Shown here: one piece after another, positions 6,901-15,487 of the stretch
Numbering within the stretch: the first letter of the stretch is position 1
Layout: every line of letters starts with the position of its first letter
Assembly (NCBI GenBank): GCA_001543395.1
Contig: LPNG01000007.1
Coordinates: 1 to 64,000, forward strand
DNA: 64,000 nt
DNA from: Candidatus Alcium sp. F082
GTDB taxonomy: Bacteria; Bacteroidota; Bacteroidia; Bacteroidales; F082
Direction of reading: 5' to 3'
Program-made: the position numbers and the translations under genes
Notes under the pieces: generated by a model
Database searches by the model: none
Told to the model about the DNA's origin: nothing
The model's input: only the letters and a program-made list of their open reading frames with translations

Positions 6901-9004
6901 CAGTGTATTCATTGTTAGCGTTGCAGTAGTATCCCGAGCCGATGGGTACCCAGTTGTGGGCGCTCATGTCGATGTCGGCAGTGAGGATGGCATTGGCCGT
7001 GGCGTGCGAAGCCACTTGATAGGTTGTGCCATCGGCGTCCTCTTCATAGTCCTTACGTCCGTTCACATAGCTGATGAACCAGGCAAGTTCTTCTGGCGTG
7101 CCGATTTCGATGGGATTCTTGGTTTCGTTGAAAGTGTTAGGCTTGCGGGTGACGATTTCTGTCCACACATCGCCAAGCACGTTGGCGGAAGGTATGGGGA
7201 ACTGATATTGAATCTCACCATCGGGCGTGACAAAAGACAGCTCGGTATTGGTGTTGATGCCGTCGCCCCAAACGCCTTCCTCAATCTCGATGGGGAAAGC
7301 GATGACCAGCTTGCGGCCTCGAGCCGCACCAGTTTCTTCGTCATCAGCGACATAGTAATGGGAGAAGTCGAAGTTCTGGAAACTTACGTTCTTGCCTTCA
7401 ATGGTGATGATGCCCTGGGAACTGATTCTATTCTCATAGGTACTGTCGGTGATGCGGCCGGTCTCTGTGTCCAGCAGCATTCTTCCTGCAAACGGCACAC
7501 CACTAACTGTGGGTGAGAGGGTGTCGGCAAAACCGGTCGGATAAACTTCGCTAACGCCCATATATCTCGGTGCATATACTCTGACTCTGTTGATGTTGAC
7601 GGGGTCGGGCAGTGTGAAGCTGGGCGAGATGACGTCTTGCACTTTGGTGGAGCTTCCCAAGTCCATGCTGGCGGAACCACTGGCAGAGCTGATTTGCGCG
7701 AAAATCCCGGAAAGCTGATCCACATTCTCTGCAGCGAAATATTTTTGGACATCATTGGTATACTCTGCTGAAGTAGGCCAAGCACCATAGGTTGCGTTTT
7801 GGGCAGGAGTTTCCCAGGTATTAAGATTAGGCCGAGCCGTAGTGCTGCCGTCGTATTCGCTCGAAATGAAGTGCAACAAGGCGTTAAAGCAAGCGGTACC
7901 AGTGACCCAATATTTACCGTTTGTGGTTTGTTGACCAGATGTATTTCCGCTATTGATGGTGCAATTGGCTTTCGGATTCGCGCCAGTTGTGACAGCAATG
8001 GAATAAACTGAAGGATGGACGGTTTGACCACCAGCTGCAGCTGTTATGGTTTTAATACTTGACGCTGCCAAAACGGCATTGTTAGCGTTGGTGACAATAC
8101 TACCGCCTCCTGTTTTAGGCCAATAGTTTACATTATCATGTCCACTCGTAGTAGGATAACCATCTGTGAAGAACACCACCACCATATTGCGCGGCAGTTC
8201 CACCGTTGTTCCGGGAGCGACGAAGGTAGATCCCCTGCCATTGGTGCTTCTGCCATTTAAGATACCAGCCGCAGCGTTCAAGCCAGTAGCCATCACGGTA
8301 CCGTTGCCCAAATAATCATCAGCCTCATAAATACGGCCGTTGTCCATAGCGTTTGCATCACCATTATTTAATTCATCAATGCCAGTACCCGTCAGAGACG
8401 TACCTAAGCGAGATTCATAATATTGTTGCACTGGCACCAGAGCGTCATAGTAGTTATCGGAAGTTGCATCAGCATTTTGAGTTGCCGTACTTTGCAAGAC
8501 TGCAGTTTGGCTGAATGTCACCACAGCAATACGATGGTCATAGTTTTCATTGCCTTCACCACCGAAACCACTGTTTTGGGAGTCTTGGTAAATCTGGTCA
8601 ATAAATGAACGGGCTGCAATCTGCAAAGCAGTGATTCTTTTTATGGATAAAGTACTACCATTGGGGCGTGTATAGTCCATATAATTCGTAGCCATAGAGT
8701 GTGACGCATCAAGCACCAGCACGATGTCGGTGGGCTGCGAGGTGGTTATATGCTCGATGGTGCCGGTCACGTAGGTCTCGAGGACGATGGTGCCGCTGTG
8801 TCCAGTTTCGTCATCTGGAATGAACTGCTTGTCGAGCTTCAAAGCGTCGGGCACTGGGGTCGGAGTCTGTCCCCAAACGTTCATTCCGCCCATGCCGAGC
8901 ACGAACCCTATTAATAATAAGGTGCAGCCCAAGGCGCGTTTCCATTTGCCATGACCAAGGGTGGCCAGGCTTTCATTCAGTTGTAATTCTTTTTTCATGT
9001 TCAT
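3965..9004 (-). CDS. Giant VWA-domain surface protein with degenerate T9SS tail
   Basis: 1679 residues. After a long signal sequence (to about residue 46) comes a von Willebrand A domain with an intact metal site, DASHS at 99-103, so a metal-dependent adhesin role is plausible. Around residues 810-930 there are GLUG-type glycine repeats (GGLVGENNGT, GGLAGRNHH), often seen in surface proteins. The end (residues about 1600-1679) starts like a type A Por-secretion sorting domain (FEVVDVMGRVLYAVEL) but stops at GVCMLCLVIQ, without the last strand and its basic residues. A repeat tract begins five bases after the stop. Secretion through T9SS may therefore be impaired. The long antisense ORFs here, such as 5720-7516, are shadows. 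Confidence 0.85.
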   Translation of the reverse strand: MNMKKELQLNESLATLGHGKWKRALGCTLLLIGFVLGMGGMNVWGQTPTPVPDALKLDKQFIPDDETGHSGTIVLETYVTGTIEHITTSQPTDIVLVLDASHSMATNYMDYTRPNGSTLSIKRITALQIAARSFIDQIYQDSQNSGFGGEGNENYDHRIAVVTFSQTAVLQSTATQNADATSDNYYDALVPVQQYYESRLGTSLTGTGIDELNNGDANAMDNGRIYEADDYLGNGTVMATGLNAAAGILNGRSTNGRGSTFVAPGTTVELPRNMVVVFFTDGYPTTSGHDNVNYWPKTGGGSIVTNANNAVLAASSIKTITAAAGGQTVHPSVYSIAVTTGANPKANCTINSGNTSGQQTTNGKYWVTGTACFNALLHFISSEYDGSTTARPNLNTWETPAQNATYGAWPTSAEYTNDVQKYFAAENVDQLSGIFAQISSASGSASMDLGSSTKVQDVISPSFTLPDPVNINRVRVYAPRYMGVSEVYPTGFADTLSPTVSGVPFAGRMLLDTETGRITDSTYENRISSQGIITIEGKNVSFQNFDFSHYYVADDEETGAARGRKLVIAFPIEIEEGVWGDGINTNTELSFVTPDGEIQYQFPIPSANVLGDVWTEIVTRKPNTFNETKNPIEIGTPEELAWFISYVNGRKDYEEDADGTTYQVASHATANAILTADIDMSAHNWVPIGSGYYCNANNEYTDANGNVLAEGAEPVKLSYKGTFDGNGHVITGLKNNASKMYKKANEQGEKSVVVFPGMFANVDGGTVKNVFVLDADFRGKHHNEGFVHHGIIADTLTNGLIYNCEAVGRLTCNNDKPADDMKLVYGGLVGFNDGGTIHSSMAMATLTGYSMGGLVGENNGTLANSFTNGVYNYIGTEEQEDPENDPGMLFRYVGGLAGRNHHWTPGDNGGTFSFGTINNCYVRFGRQNDLGSDVEFGQFVGTNKANNQTGTVTNCYYPYTYYNTPLVADDNTGSYGQATNYYSDPTAPSLMRYQRSNDNMVGGTLTMKEYYINGVLTEVPVWENGTTLVDKLNANHGSYAEWKRTTAGNYVSSQNGGDINSDFPVLKLTDFTCLASTDGITLDYANSLDEMLARHNTGVMNENTLLPGSGSGHTGGGSHDYSVSQAAEIYGGTINLYANDETESSTTDNTVVYIDKNVSLLQDASSIIDAYTGQHIIDYRSTENIQSGYRWHLVSSSLKNSMFGWNYHITNKVAYPNTDAWNDFKAQWDAENPEDLLTASNPCKIWLAQADEDHELFPSDMASPNPMDFYCFYEPQYHWINFKRNSNSHWHMESPETQIIYNNELTGEGNETQFIPGKGYLMALHTEYFDDMHLWTESDNAKKDRTFIQNRGTLNNGNVDIPVTYTTDAIIDLDGYKTHLEGYNLLGNPYQSYLDFDAFANAQVNKDLWGASDTYSKTYAVYNPETDSYEQYKSNSSKGSRAAGQYINMHQGFFIQTSQSTTAHFTNDMRSNSGTPNFRGEQPAYPLINFTVTDYEGETDLAVLELNRPENDGAKKLRMGSPAGRIYFRYDNTNLAIYFRNSDKDYQTLNFSAEEDGNFTLSWNMANADFSSLTLVDNITGIKTDMLTHDHYTFEGRVDDYNTRFKIVFGEMNNNEEEPVLEHFAFFDHGNLIVNGTGHFEVVDVMGRVLYAVELTDTQNTVSLPSNVRGVCMLCLVIQ

Positions 9005-9070
9005 TGTGGTTTATTTATATAACTATTTGTTGTCTTTTTTAACTTTTTCCAAGAGGCTATAAATCGGCTG

Positions 9071-9078
9071 CAAAATTA
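9071..9078 (-). promoter_or_regulatory. -7 box of the VWA gene
   Basis: TAATTTTG on the minus strand, about 66 bases upstream of the ATG, fits TAnnTTTG. Confidence 0.5.
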
Positions 9079-9120
9079 TTATTAATTCGTTGATTTACAG
9101 CATTTAAGATTGGCAATCTC

Positions 9121-9138
9121 TACCACAATAATGTGGTA
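9121..9138. promoter_or_regulatory. Palindrome upstream of the VWA promoter
   Basis: TACCACA-ataa-TGTGGTA is a perfect inverted repeat with 7-base arms, centred roughly 65 bases upstream of the predicted start point. It could be an operator; no cognate regulator is known. Confidence 0.4.
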
Positions 9139-9197
9139 AAATTTGCCACTTTTCCCTTGAGACTTCTTATTTACCCGAAATAGGGCTTTCGTTGCAC

Positions 9198-11840
9198 TTA
9201 TTCCCTCAGGTAGACATAGCCGCGCCCTGGCTGCAAGGCGGTGAGGGTGCCTGCCCACGCACCGTCCTCATAGATGGCGAAGCCATCGGCTTGCGAGACG
9301 ATTTTGTCGCCTTCGTTAGGCTCGATGCCAAGGTCGGCAAGGGCGATGGGCTCTGTGCCACCAATGCCAATCCAATTGGCGCCCTCCGTGATGACAAGGC
9401 TGCCTGTGGCGGTGGCCTGCCCAACAAGAAGGAGGTCGTTGTTGCTGAGGGTGCGTATCTTGTACATCTGCCCCGCGACAAGAGCGTCGGCAGGCAGGCT
9501 GTCATTCGAGTAGATCTGCAACAGGTTCTCGCCGAGGGCGGCCTCTATCTGGTCGCGTAGGTCGGTAGCGTCAACGGTGGGCGACCACCAGTTCCAACCC
9601 GCGTCGAGGGCGACGGCTTGGGTGGTCAGTGGGGCCACACCATTCACCACAAGTTGCAGCTGGTTGTTGGAGGTTACGCGGGTGCCCGTGACGCTGCCCA
9701 GATTGCTTGGGACGTAGTCGCTGCCGCCCGTCACGTATAGCGCCCTATTGGCATCGGTGCCATAGACATAGAAGGAGCGGTTGCTGGTATAGCTGCTACC
9801 TGTGTTGTCGTCAACGGCGACAAGCAGGTTGTCGGTCCCGTTGTATACAAATGGCGTCGTCAAGCTCAGGGTGATCCAGCTGGCCGATGTCGCGAAGCTG
9901 ACGGAGCCGGAATAAACGATGTCCGTCGCCTCGAGGGTCTCCCAATCGGTATCGCTGTCGAAAGCGTCTTTGTTGGTATGTTTCACGTACACTACCCACG
10001 TCCTTGACCTGGCGCCTTGGTCGGTGCTGCTTTTGTAGAAAGCGATGCTGCTGATGGTGCCTGCCGTGCCGATTTCGTCGGAGGTGTAGATCTGTTGCGA
10101 TAGCGAGTATTTGGTGTTGAATGTCGCTGGCAGGTAGTTGCTGGTGCTCGTCCCAGTCCCTACGGTCACTTCTCCGCTTTGGGGTGCCGCAAAGAAGGCG
10201 CTCACGGTGACGTCGTAAGGCGGCATGACGAACTCGTTGTATTCATTGACTTCGACGAGGGTGCTGATGTCGTCGCTCTTGAAGACGACCCACTGGCCGA
10301 AGGTGTAACCAGTGTCGGGGGTGGCTTGCAAATAGATGGTATAGCCCGTCATGGCCATCGTGTGGTCGGCGCTGATGCTTCCGTTCATCACGGGGGCCAA
10401 GGTGATGGAGTGGCCTTCTTCGAAGGTGGCGCTGACGGTGACGTCGCTGTCGGGCATGGCGAACACATTGTTGACGACTTCGACAGGGAGGCTGTCGGCA
10501 TCGCGCACATCCCACGACGACAGGAAATAGCCCGTGTCGGGCTCGGCGGCGAGGGTGACAATTTCGTTGACGTAGGCCTCGGCCTTGTCGGCGCTGATGC
10601 TACCGTGTTCCACGGGTTGGGTGGTAACGGTGTGTAGCTCAGCAGAGACGAGGTGGGCAACGAAGTTGGTGTCGGAGGTCACCGTGAAGGAGAGCATGGG
10701 GTCGGTGCTTACTATGCTATCGTTCAGCGTCCAACTGGCGAAGTCATAGCCTGTGTTGGGTGAGGCTATCAGGGTGCAGGTGGCGTTGGCATCGTAGTCG
10801 CCGGTTCCAAACACCATGCCGCAGCCTTCGGGTTCGACGGTGGCACTGACGGTGTATTGCGTGGTGACGACGGGGTCTTTGCGGGTGATGATGCGGTGGT
10901 AGTAGTGGCTTGAGGTGGTGTAGTTGTCGATATAGATGGAGGTGTTGCCGATGGTGATGGAGGAGCCGTTCCATCCCGCCTTGGCCTCTTTGAGGAAGCC
11001 GGCGTTCATGTAGGTGAACTGTATGGTCATCGTGGTGCCGCTGCTGCTTGAGCCGCCTCCGCCGGGGCCTCCGCCGCTTGAGCTTCCGCTACTGTTTTGC
11101 GCGACGATGGTGCCGCCCGGGGCCACGTAGGCGTAGGGTTGGTCGTTGGAGCTGCTCCAGTTGGTGTGGTTGTGTCCCCAGAGGAAGATGACGTCTTTGG
11201 TGGCGGCGGCCTCGTTGATGGCATTCACCCAGGCGATGGCGCCGTAGTTGTCGCCACGGCGGGCGTGCAGGGGCATGTGGCTCATGATGATGATGGCGCG
11301 GTGGTCGTCGGCGCTGAGGCTGTTGACCCAGTTGGCGAACACCTCGGTGGCGTTGGTGGCGTTGTCGGCACTCGACATCTCGAAGTAGTCGACGCCCCAG
11401 AGGTAGGCCCAATCGCCGAAGGTGACCGCGCCCGAGTCACGGGTGGGCGAGGTCTGGCCGCTGCAGCCGGCGCTGCACAGGAAGTGGTTGGGGCCGTCGG
11501 CGGCGACGTTGCTGTCGTGGCTGTGCCCGTAGGTATAGTAGCAGTCGCTGCCGTCGCTGGCCAATGCCGTCAGGTTGGTGCAGAACTCGCTGTTGAAGGT
11601 GGAGATGCTGCCGCTGTTGGTGTTGTTCATCAAGTCGCCGCCGTGCACGCTCTTCGAGATGTTCGTCCCGTAGTTGGCCGAAACATAGCTTTGCGCCTGC
11701 AGGGTGGTGTTTTCGAGGTTGGAGGTCTGCTCATGCCTGTCGGTGCAGACAAACACGGAGTAGGGATGCTCTTGTGCCAGGGCTTTTGCGCCGATGACAA
11801 GGGATACGATTAATGCTAAAAAGGATTTGGTTCTATTCAT
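9198..11840 (-). CDS. Secreted calcineurin-like phosphoesterase with InlB-type repeats
   Basis: 880 residues with a signal peptide. The first 240 residues carry a recognisable but altered metallophosphoesterase series: TDRH near 33, GGD near 67, GHSHD near 103, SHMPLH near 187 and GHNH near 223. A glycine/serine linker follows, then three repeats of the divergent InlB-B/Flg_new type at about 323-553, each with an alternating GxI/Y-F-x-W pattern (TPDTGYTFGQWVV). The last third is beta-rich and no T9SS sorting domain is visible at the end (GRGYVYLRE). Its ATG overlaps the end of the HTH gene upstream by eight bases, so it is probably co-transcribed with the two HTH genes. Activity is uncertain because the first metal motif is not the usual DxH. 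Confidence 0.75.
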   Translation of the reverse strand: MNRTKSFLALIVSLVIGAKALAQEHPYSVFVCTDRHEQTSNLENTTLQAQSYVSANYGTNISKSVHGGDLMNNTNSGSISTFNSEFCTNLTALASDGSDCYYTYGHSHDSNVAADGPNHFLCSAGCSGQTSPTRDSGAVTFGDWAYLWGVDYFEMSSADNATNATEVFANWVNSLSADDHRAIIIMSHMPLHARRGDNYGAIAWVNAINEAAATKDVIFLWGHNHTNWSSSNDQPYAYVAPGGTIVAQNSSGSSSGGGPGGGGSSSSGTTMTIQFTYMNAGFLKEAKAGWNGSSITIGNTSIYIDNYTTSSHYYHRIITRKDPVVTTQYTVSATVEPEGCGMVFGTGDYDANATCTLIASPNTGYDFASWTLNDSIVSTDPMLSFTVTSDTNFVAHLVSAELHTVTTQPVEHGSISADKAEAYVNEIVTLAAEPDTGYFLSSWDVRDADSLPVEVVNNVFAMPDSDVTVSATFEEGHSITLAPVMNGSISADHTMAMTGYTIYLQATPDTGYTFGQWVVFKSDDISTLVEVNEYNEFVMPPYDVTVSAFFAAPQSGEVTVGTGTSTSNYLPATFNTKYSLSQQIYTSDEIGTAGTISSIAFYKSSTDQGARSRTWVVYVKHTNKDAFDSDTDWETLEATDIVYSGSVSFATSASWITLSLTTPFVYNGTDNLLVAVDDNTGSSYTSNRSFYVYGTDANRALYVTGGSDYVPSNLGSVTGTRVTSNNQLQLVVNGVAPLTTQAVALDAGWNWWSPTVDATDLRDQIEAALGENLLQIYSNDSLPADALVAGQMYKIRTLSNNDLLLVGQATATGSLVITEGANWIGIGGTEPIALADLGIEPNEGDKIVSQADGFAIYEDGAWAGTLTALQPGRGYVYLRE

Positions 11841-12069
11841 GGCTTTCGAACATCACTGCCTCAAGTCGTTGCAGGAAGTCGGGGGCAAAGGCTTCGCCCA
11901 TCTTTACGAAGAGGGCGGCGTCCATGTTGTCGCGACCAAGCAATTGTCGCACAGCGTTTTCGTTTGTGCCGGTTTTGGCGGCGAGCCATTGGGCGTCGTG
12001 GCCTTGGCTCTGAAGCATTGCGCTGAGGAACTGGCCGGCATGAAAGTGAGTAGAGGTGGCAGTGTTCAT
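11833..12069 (-). CDS. Small HTH DNA-binding protein
   Basis: 78 residues with an XRE-like core (DAQWLAAKTGTNENAVRQLL). It lies 16 bases after another small HTH gene and overlaps the start of the phosphoesterase gene by eight bases, so the three form an operon. There is no effector domain. It probably acts as a dimeric repressor, possibly of its own operon; that is inference from size and position. Confidence 0.65.
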   Translation of the reverse strand: MNTATSTHFHAGQFLSAMLQSQGHDAQWLAAKTGTNENAVRQLLGRDNMDAALFVKMGEAFAPDFLQRLEAVMFESHE

Positions 12070-12084
12070 TGGTATTCTGTTTAT

Positions 12085-12345
12085 TTATTGTCTTGGCTCC
12101 AGGGAAGGCGTGCCTTCGTTCCACGACTGGGCGTTGGAATGGAGCGATTGGGAGCAATCGAGGAAAAAGTCGTGACTTAAAAGCTGGCATATTTTGTTGA
12201 GCAAGGCCAAGTCGATGCTGTCGCGTTTCAGCATCTTGTAGGCGTTAGAGCGGTCACTATGGATGGCGTTGGCGAACCAGGTCATGGTGCGCCCCTGGGC
12301 TTTCAGCTCCTTGCGGATCATATTACCGATGTGTAACTTTTGCAT
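12085..12345 (-). CDS. Small XRE-type HTH protein
   Basis: 86 residues. It begins MQKLHIGNMIRKELKAQG and continues with a helix-turn-helix (MTWFANAIHSDRSNAYKML) of a type common in Bacteroidales, ending in a polar tail. First gene of the HTH-HTH-phosphoesterase operon, divergent from the AraC gene across a 128-base shared control region. Likely a small transcription factor; target unknown. Confidence 0.7.
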   Translation of the reverse strand: MQKLHIGNMIRKELKAQGRTMTWFANAIHSDRSNAYKMLKRDSIDLALLNKICQLLSHDFFLDCSQSLHSNAQSWNEGTPSLEPRQ

Positions 12346-12367
12346 ACGGTTACAAAGGTCTTATCTC

Positions 12368-12457
12368 GTTCTTTTTCAAATAATGACAAAAAGTTAGAAT
12401 CGTTTGGCAAATTGTCCTCTGAGGATAATTTTACCAAATAAATCGGTATTTTTGCCA
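12368..12457 (+). promoter_or_regulatory. AraC promoter with imperfect operator palindrome
   Basis: Contains the -7 box TATTTTTG at 12447-12454, about 20 bases before the AraC start. Upstream, TTTGGCAAATTGTCC and GGATAATTTTACCAAA form an imperfect inverted repeat around TCTGA, a plausible operator. The whole 90-base block has a decayed second copy at 3327-3416, in which the right half of the palindrome is almost unchanged. Confidence 0.6.
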
Positions 12458-12473
12458 CATAAAAGATACAAAT

Positions 12474-13307
12474 ATGTCACAAAAAGAAAGCATAGAAATT
12501 TTTCAAGGTATCAAGAAAAATGGCGTTTTCATCTTGGATAATGTCAATGCTTTTTCGCCCAAGGAAGCGTTTGTATCAGGCGCGTTTGTGATCTTCATTG
12601 TCCACCGAGGGCGCATACAGATCATGCTTGATGAACGCGACATCCTTTTTGGGAGGCATGCAGTAGGTGTCTTTTTTCCCGGCCACGACATTAAGTTGGT
12701 CAGCAAGAGCAACGATTTTCTTGCCACCTTGGTCATGATGGATACCTCCTTGCTCAACGATCCTTTTTTAGGTATCATAAATATTATGCGAAGCCACTAT
12801 GAAGCCAACCCCAAGGTGGAATTGAGTTCACAGGCCTATACTGCACTCATGCGGATGGCGTTGGTGATGCACGAAACGGAGAAAATCAATCTCACGAACC
12901 AACGCCTGACGTTGACCCTCCAGATGGAATTTCTCATGAGGCTGCTCAATTACTATCAAGATGACGAGTTGGAGAAAATTACGATTGAGAATCGGGTCAG
13001 CAAGCAGTTCATAAGCGACTTATCAAAATACTACAATACCCATCGTGAGGTGGGTTTCTATGCCGAAAAGGCCTGCCTGTCACCGAAGCATTTCAGTAGT
13101 GTCATCAAAAAGGAGACAGGCCAATCGGCATCCAAGTTGATTCATGCAAAAATCATTTCAGAAGCCAAAGTGTTGCTACACATAAGGCGCGACCTCAGCA
13201 TACAGGCTATTGCCGGGATGTTGGGATTCAACGACCAATCGGTTTTCAGTCGCTATTTCCATCGTGAAACAGGAGTATATCCTACCGAATACCGAGAGCA
13301 ACTCTAA
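12474..13307 (+). CDS. AraC-family transcriptional regulator
   Basis: 277 residues: an N-terminal cupin-like sensing domain (about 1-165) and a C-terminal double helix-turn-helix (about 180-277) with the family signature IQAIAGMLGFNDQSVFSRYF. It lies between the divergent HTH operon and a convergent outer-membrane protein gene. Autoregulation is plausible because an inverted repeat overlaps its promoter. The effector is unknown. Confidence 0.9.
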   Translation: MSQKESIEIFQGIKKNGVFILDNVNAFSPKEAFVSGAFVIFIVHRGRIQIMLDERDILFGRHAVGVFFPGHDIKLVSKSNDFLATLVMMDTSLLNDPFLGIINIMRSHYEANPKVELSSQAYTALMRMALVMHETEKINLTNQRLTLTLQMEFLMRLLNYYQDDELEKITIENRVSKQFISDLSKYYNTHREVGFYAEKACLSPKHFSSVIKKETGQSASKLIHAKIISEAKVLLHIRRDLSIQAIAGMLGFNDQSVFSRYFHRETGVYPTEYREQL

Positions 13308-13318
13308 ACTGGATATTC

Positions 13319-13951
13319 CTACCAAATATCCGACCAAGTCACCGAAATCACGTGGTTGGTGGATTTTGCGCCTTCTTTGAAGACATTGGCCATGCCGAAG
13401 GTGTAGCGCACCTCGACGAACCAATAGCTCAACGCCGCCGTGACGCCATAGTCAATGCGGTTGAAACTGCCTGGCTCCCAAGGCGAGATGAACTGTTGTT
13501 TCTTCTTGCCTTTTACCTCCATAATGTCGTTCCCGCCTACACAGAAACCGATTTGAGGCCCGATGCGCAGACGCGGTATCATGGATTCGTCCTCATCGTC
13601 ATCGTTCCATTTGCGGAGGTAGATGTTGAGCAGCAGCGGCACATTGATGTAGTGCGACTTCTCCATGTAGCGGATGGTGTTGTTGCTTTCATCCAAGCCT
13701 TTCTTTGAACTCGTACCCTGTCGCGAATAGAGCACATCGATCTCGGCACCAATAATACTACGCTCGGGGATGAGCGCGATGCGCACACCACCAGTGAAGT
13801 CGGTGCGGAAGCGTGTGCTATCGTTGCCGCTGATGCTCATCGTGGAGAAAGCCGGACCGAGCATGAGGCCACCGCCGAGGCGCTGGGCCATCACCGAACC
13901 AGTACCGATGAGCCAAAAGAGGAGTAATATGAGCAGTTTTTTGTCTTTCAT
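13319..13951 (-). CDS. PorT-like outer-membrane beta-barrel protein
   Basis: 210 residues with a signal peptide ending near SVMA, then alternating aromatic/hydrophobic strands typical of the small eight-stranded barrel family (GGLMLGPAFSTMSI, IGAEIDVLYSRQG) and a terminal strand with aromatic residues. The track start at 13960 is a TTG that overlaps the -7 box TACTTTTG, so I place the start at the ATG at 13951, only six bases after that box. Its 3' end lies 11 bases from the AraC gene, convergent. Exact role unknown. Confidence 0.8.
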   Translation of the reverse strand: MKDKKLLILLLFWLIGTGSVMAQRLGGGLMLGPAFSTMSISGNDSTRFRTDFTGGVRIALIPERSIIGAEIDVLYSRQGTSSKKGLDESNNTIRYMEKSHYINVPLLLNIYLRKWNDDDEDESMIPRLRIGPQIGFCVGGNDIMEVKGKKKQQFISPWEPGSFNRIDYGVTAALSYWFVEVRYTFGMANVFKEGAKSTNHVISVTWSDIW

Positions 13952-13957
13952 GGATTG

Positions 13958-13965
13958 CAAAAGTA
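13958..13965 (-). promoter_or_regulatory. -7 box of the barrel-protein gene
   Basis: TACTTTTG on the minus strand, six bases from the ATG, which implies a leaderless or near-leaderless transcript. Confidence 0.6.
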
Positions 13966-13997
13966 CTTCTTTTTATAAAAAGAATGCAGGAAAAACC

Positions 13998-14005
13998 TAT
14001 TTTTG
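13998..14005 (+). promoter_or_regulatory. -7 box of the thioesterase operon
   Basis: TATTTTTG on the plus strand, 39 bases before the thioesterase ATG. Confidence 0.6.
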
Positions 14006-14044
14006 CCCAAAAATTGAAATAGTTTGACTAAGAAAACTTTTAAA

Positions 14045-14431
14045 ATGACAGAATTCGACGCATTGATAGGACTTCGCCACAGCGAACAGCTTGTGGTTGA
14101 ACACAAGGATACCGCCGCCGTGTATGGTTCAGGCGCTTTGGAGGTGTTTGCCACGCCCGCCATGATTGCCCTTATGGAAAAGACCTGCCTAATGGGCGTT
14201 TGCGACAAGATTGGCGAAGGCAACACCACCGTCGGCATTGCCGTGAACATCAAGCATTTGAAGGCCAGCCCAGTAGGCAGCACCATCCGTTGTGAGGCCG
14301 AACTCGTTGAAGTGGACCGTCGCCGCTTGGTGTTCGAAGTGAAGTGTTTTGAAGACACAACGCTTGTCGGCGAAGGCATCCACGAGCGTTTTGTCGTAGA
14401 GAGCGAGAAGTTCATGTCCAAATTCAAATAA
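14045..14431 (+). CDS. Hot-dog-fold thioesterase (FlK-like)
   Basis: 128 residues from the ATG at 14045; the track's 14024 start is a TTG. The sequence has the layout of the fluoroacetyl-CoA thioesterase-like hot-dog family: FATPAMIALMEKTC near the start of the central helix, GEGNTTVGIAVNIKHL in the strand region and a closing beta strand. It probably hydrolyses a small acyl-CoA in the cytoplasm; the substrate cannot be read from sequence. It lies eight bases upstream of the AlkZ-like gene, so they may be co-transcribed. Confidence 0.8.
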   Translation: MTEFDALIGLRHSEQLVVEHKDTAAVYGSGALEVFATPAMIALMEKTCLMGVCDKIGEGNTTVGIAVNIKHLKASPVGSTIRCEAELVEVDRRRLVFEVKCFEDTTLVGEGIHERFVVESEKFMSKFK

Positions 14432-14439
14432 GCCCCGCA

Positions 14440-15486
14440 ATGAATCCCGTCGCCATCCGATTGCTCAACCAGCAGCTCATCTGCCCGCAGTTCGACAAGC
14501 CCGAAGCGGTGGTCAACCACATGGGTGCGATGCAGGCGCAGGAGTACCGCCTGATGCGTTGGGCGGTGGCGATGCGGACCAAGAAGCCTTCTGCCAAGGC
14601 TTTCAAGAAGGCCTTCGACAGCGGGCAAATCATCCGTCTGCACCTGATGCGCGGCACTTGGCAACTCGTGTCGGCCGAGGACTATTGGCCCTTGCTCGAA
14701 CTCTGTTCGGCGAAGGCTTTGGCCGTCATCAAAGGCTGGATGCGCAGCAACAACATCAGCATCCCCGATGAGGAAGTGAAACGCATCAGGGAAATCCTTG
14801 TCCAGACGGCTACCGACAAGGGTAGTGTGACCAAGGAAGACTTCGTTGAGGCCTTGGCGGAGAAAGACATCCACATGGACGACCATCGTCTTTCGTACCA
14901 CCTCCGCTATGCCGAGCTGTCGGGGACGCTTTGCAGCGGCGACCTGTTGCCGATGAAAGCGACCTACGCCCTCGCTGCCGATAAGGTGAAAAATCGCGTC
15001 AAGATGGACCGCGACGAAACCTTGGCGATGATTGTGCGGAAATATTTCCAAAGCCGCCAGCCTGCCACGTTGGAGGATTTCGTGTGGTGGTCGGGTCTGA
15101 ATATCAACGATTGCAGGCGGGGAATCGAGATTTTAGGTGATTACCTGCATGTAGAGACGCGCGGCCGTGCGTCTCAACGCAGGGAATTCTATTTTACGGA
15201 CGATTGCCGCACCCGTGGTTTCCGCAAAGGCAAATATCTCCTAATCCCGCCTTATGACGAATACCTCATCGGCTACAAGAGCCGCGACATCGTCCTCTCG
15301 CCTGACTATAGCCATAAGGCGCACAATAACAGCGGCATCTTCCAGCCTATCATTGCCCACGATGGCGTGATTTGTGGTAACTGGACGCCTTTCAAGGATG
15401 ACCTACAAGCCACATTCTTCATGGGTGAGCATGAGGCTGACCTCCAAGAGGAATGGAAACGATACAAGACATACCAAATAAAATAA
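14440..15486 (+). CDS. AlkZ-like winged-helix DNA-binding protein
   Basis: 348 residues of the HTH_42 family, which includes AlkZ/YcaQ DNA glycosylases that unhook interstrand crosslinks. The N-terminus (AIRLLNQQLI, then MGAMQAQEYRL with the QxQ-type motif near residue 32) and the later YDEYLIGYKSRD block are family marks. Residues about 237-246 (VETRGRASQR) are encoded by a small palindrome, GAGACGC...GCGTCTC, whose longer relative stands in the spacer at 33287. It looks like an in-frame insertion in a loop. Confidence 0.85.
   Translation: MNPVAIRLLNQQLICPQFDKPEAVVNHMGAMQAQEYRLMRWAVAMRTKKPSAKAFKKAFDSGQIIRLHLMRGTWQLVSAEDYWPLLELCSAKALAVIKGWMRSNNISIPDEEVKRIREILVQTATDKGSVTKEDFVEALAEKDIHMDDHRLSYHLRYAELSGTLCSGDLLPMKATYALAADKVKNRVKMDRDETLAMIVRKYFQSRQPATLEDFVWWSGLNINDCRRGIEILGDYLHVETRGRASQRREFYFTDDCRTRGFRKGKYLLIPPYDEYLIGYKSRDIVLSPDYSHKAHNNSGIFQPIIAHDGVICGNWTPFKDDLQATFFMGEHEADLQEEWKRYKTYQIK
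15150..15178. repeat. GAGACG palindrome inside the AlkZ-like gene
   Basis: TGTAGAGACGC and GCGTCTC flank a GC-rich centre, with 7 perfect stem pairs extending to 9 with one wobble. It shares its outer bases with the 30-base palindrome at 33287-33316. The reading frame is kept. Confidence 0.6.
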
Positions 15487-15487
15487 A

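Noticed and set aside
5720-7516. 598-residue plus-strand ORF
   Set aside because: Antisense to the VWA gene, valine-rich shadow produced by that gene's codon bias.
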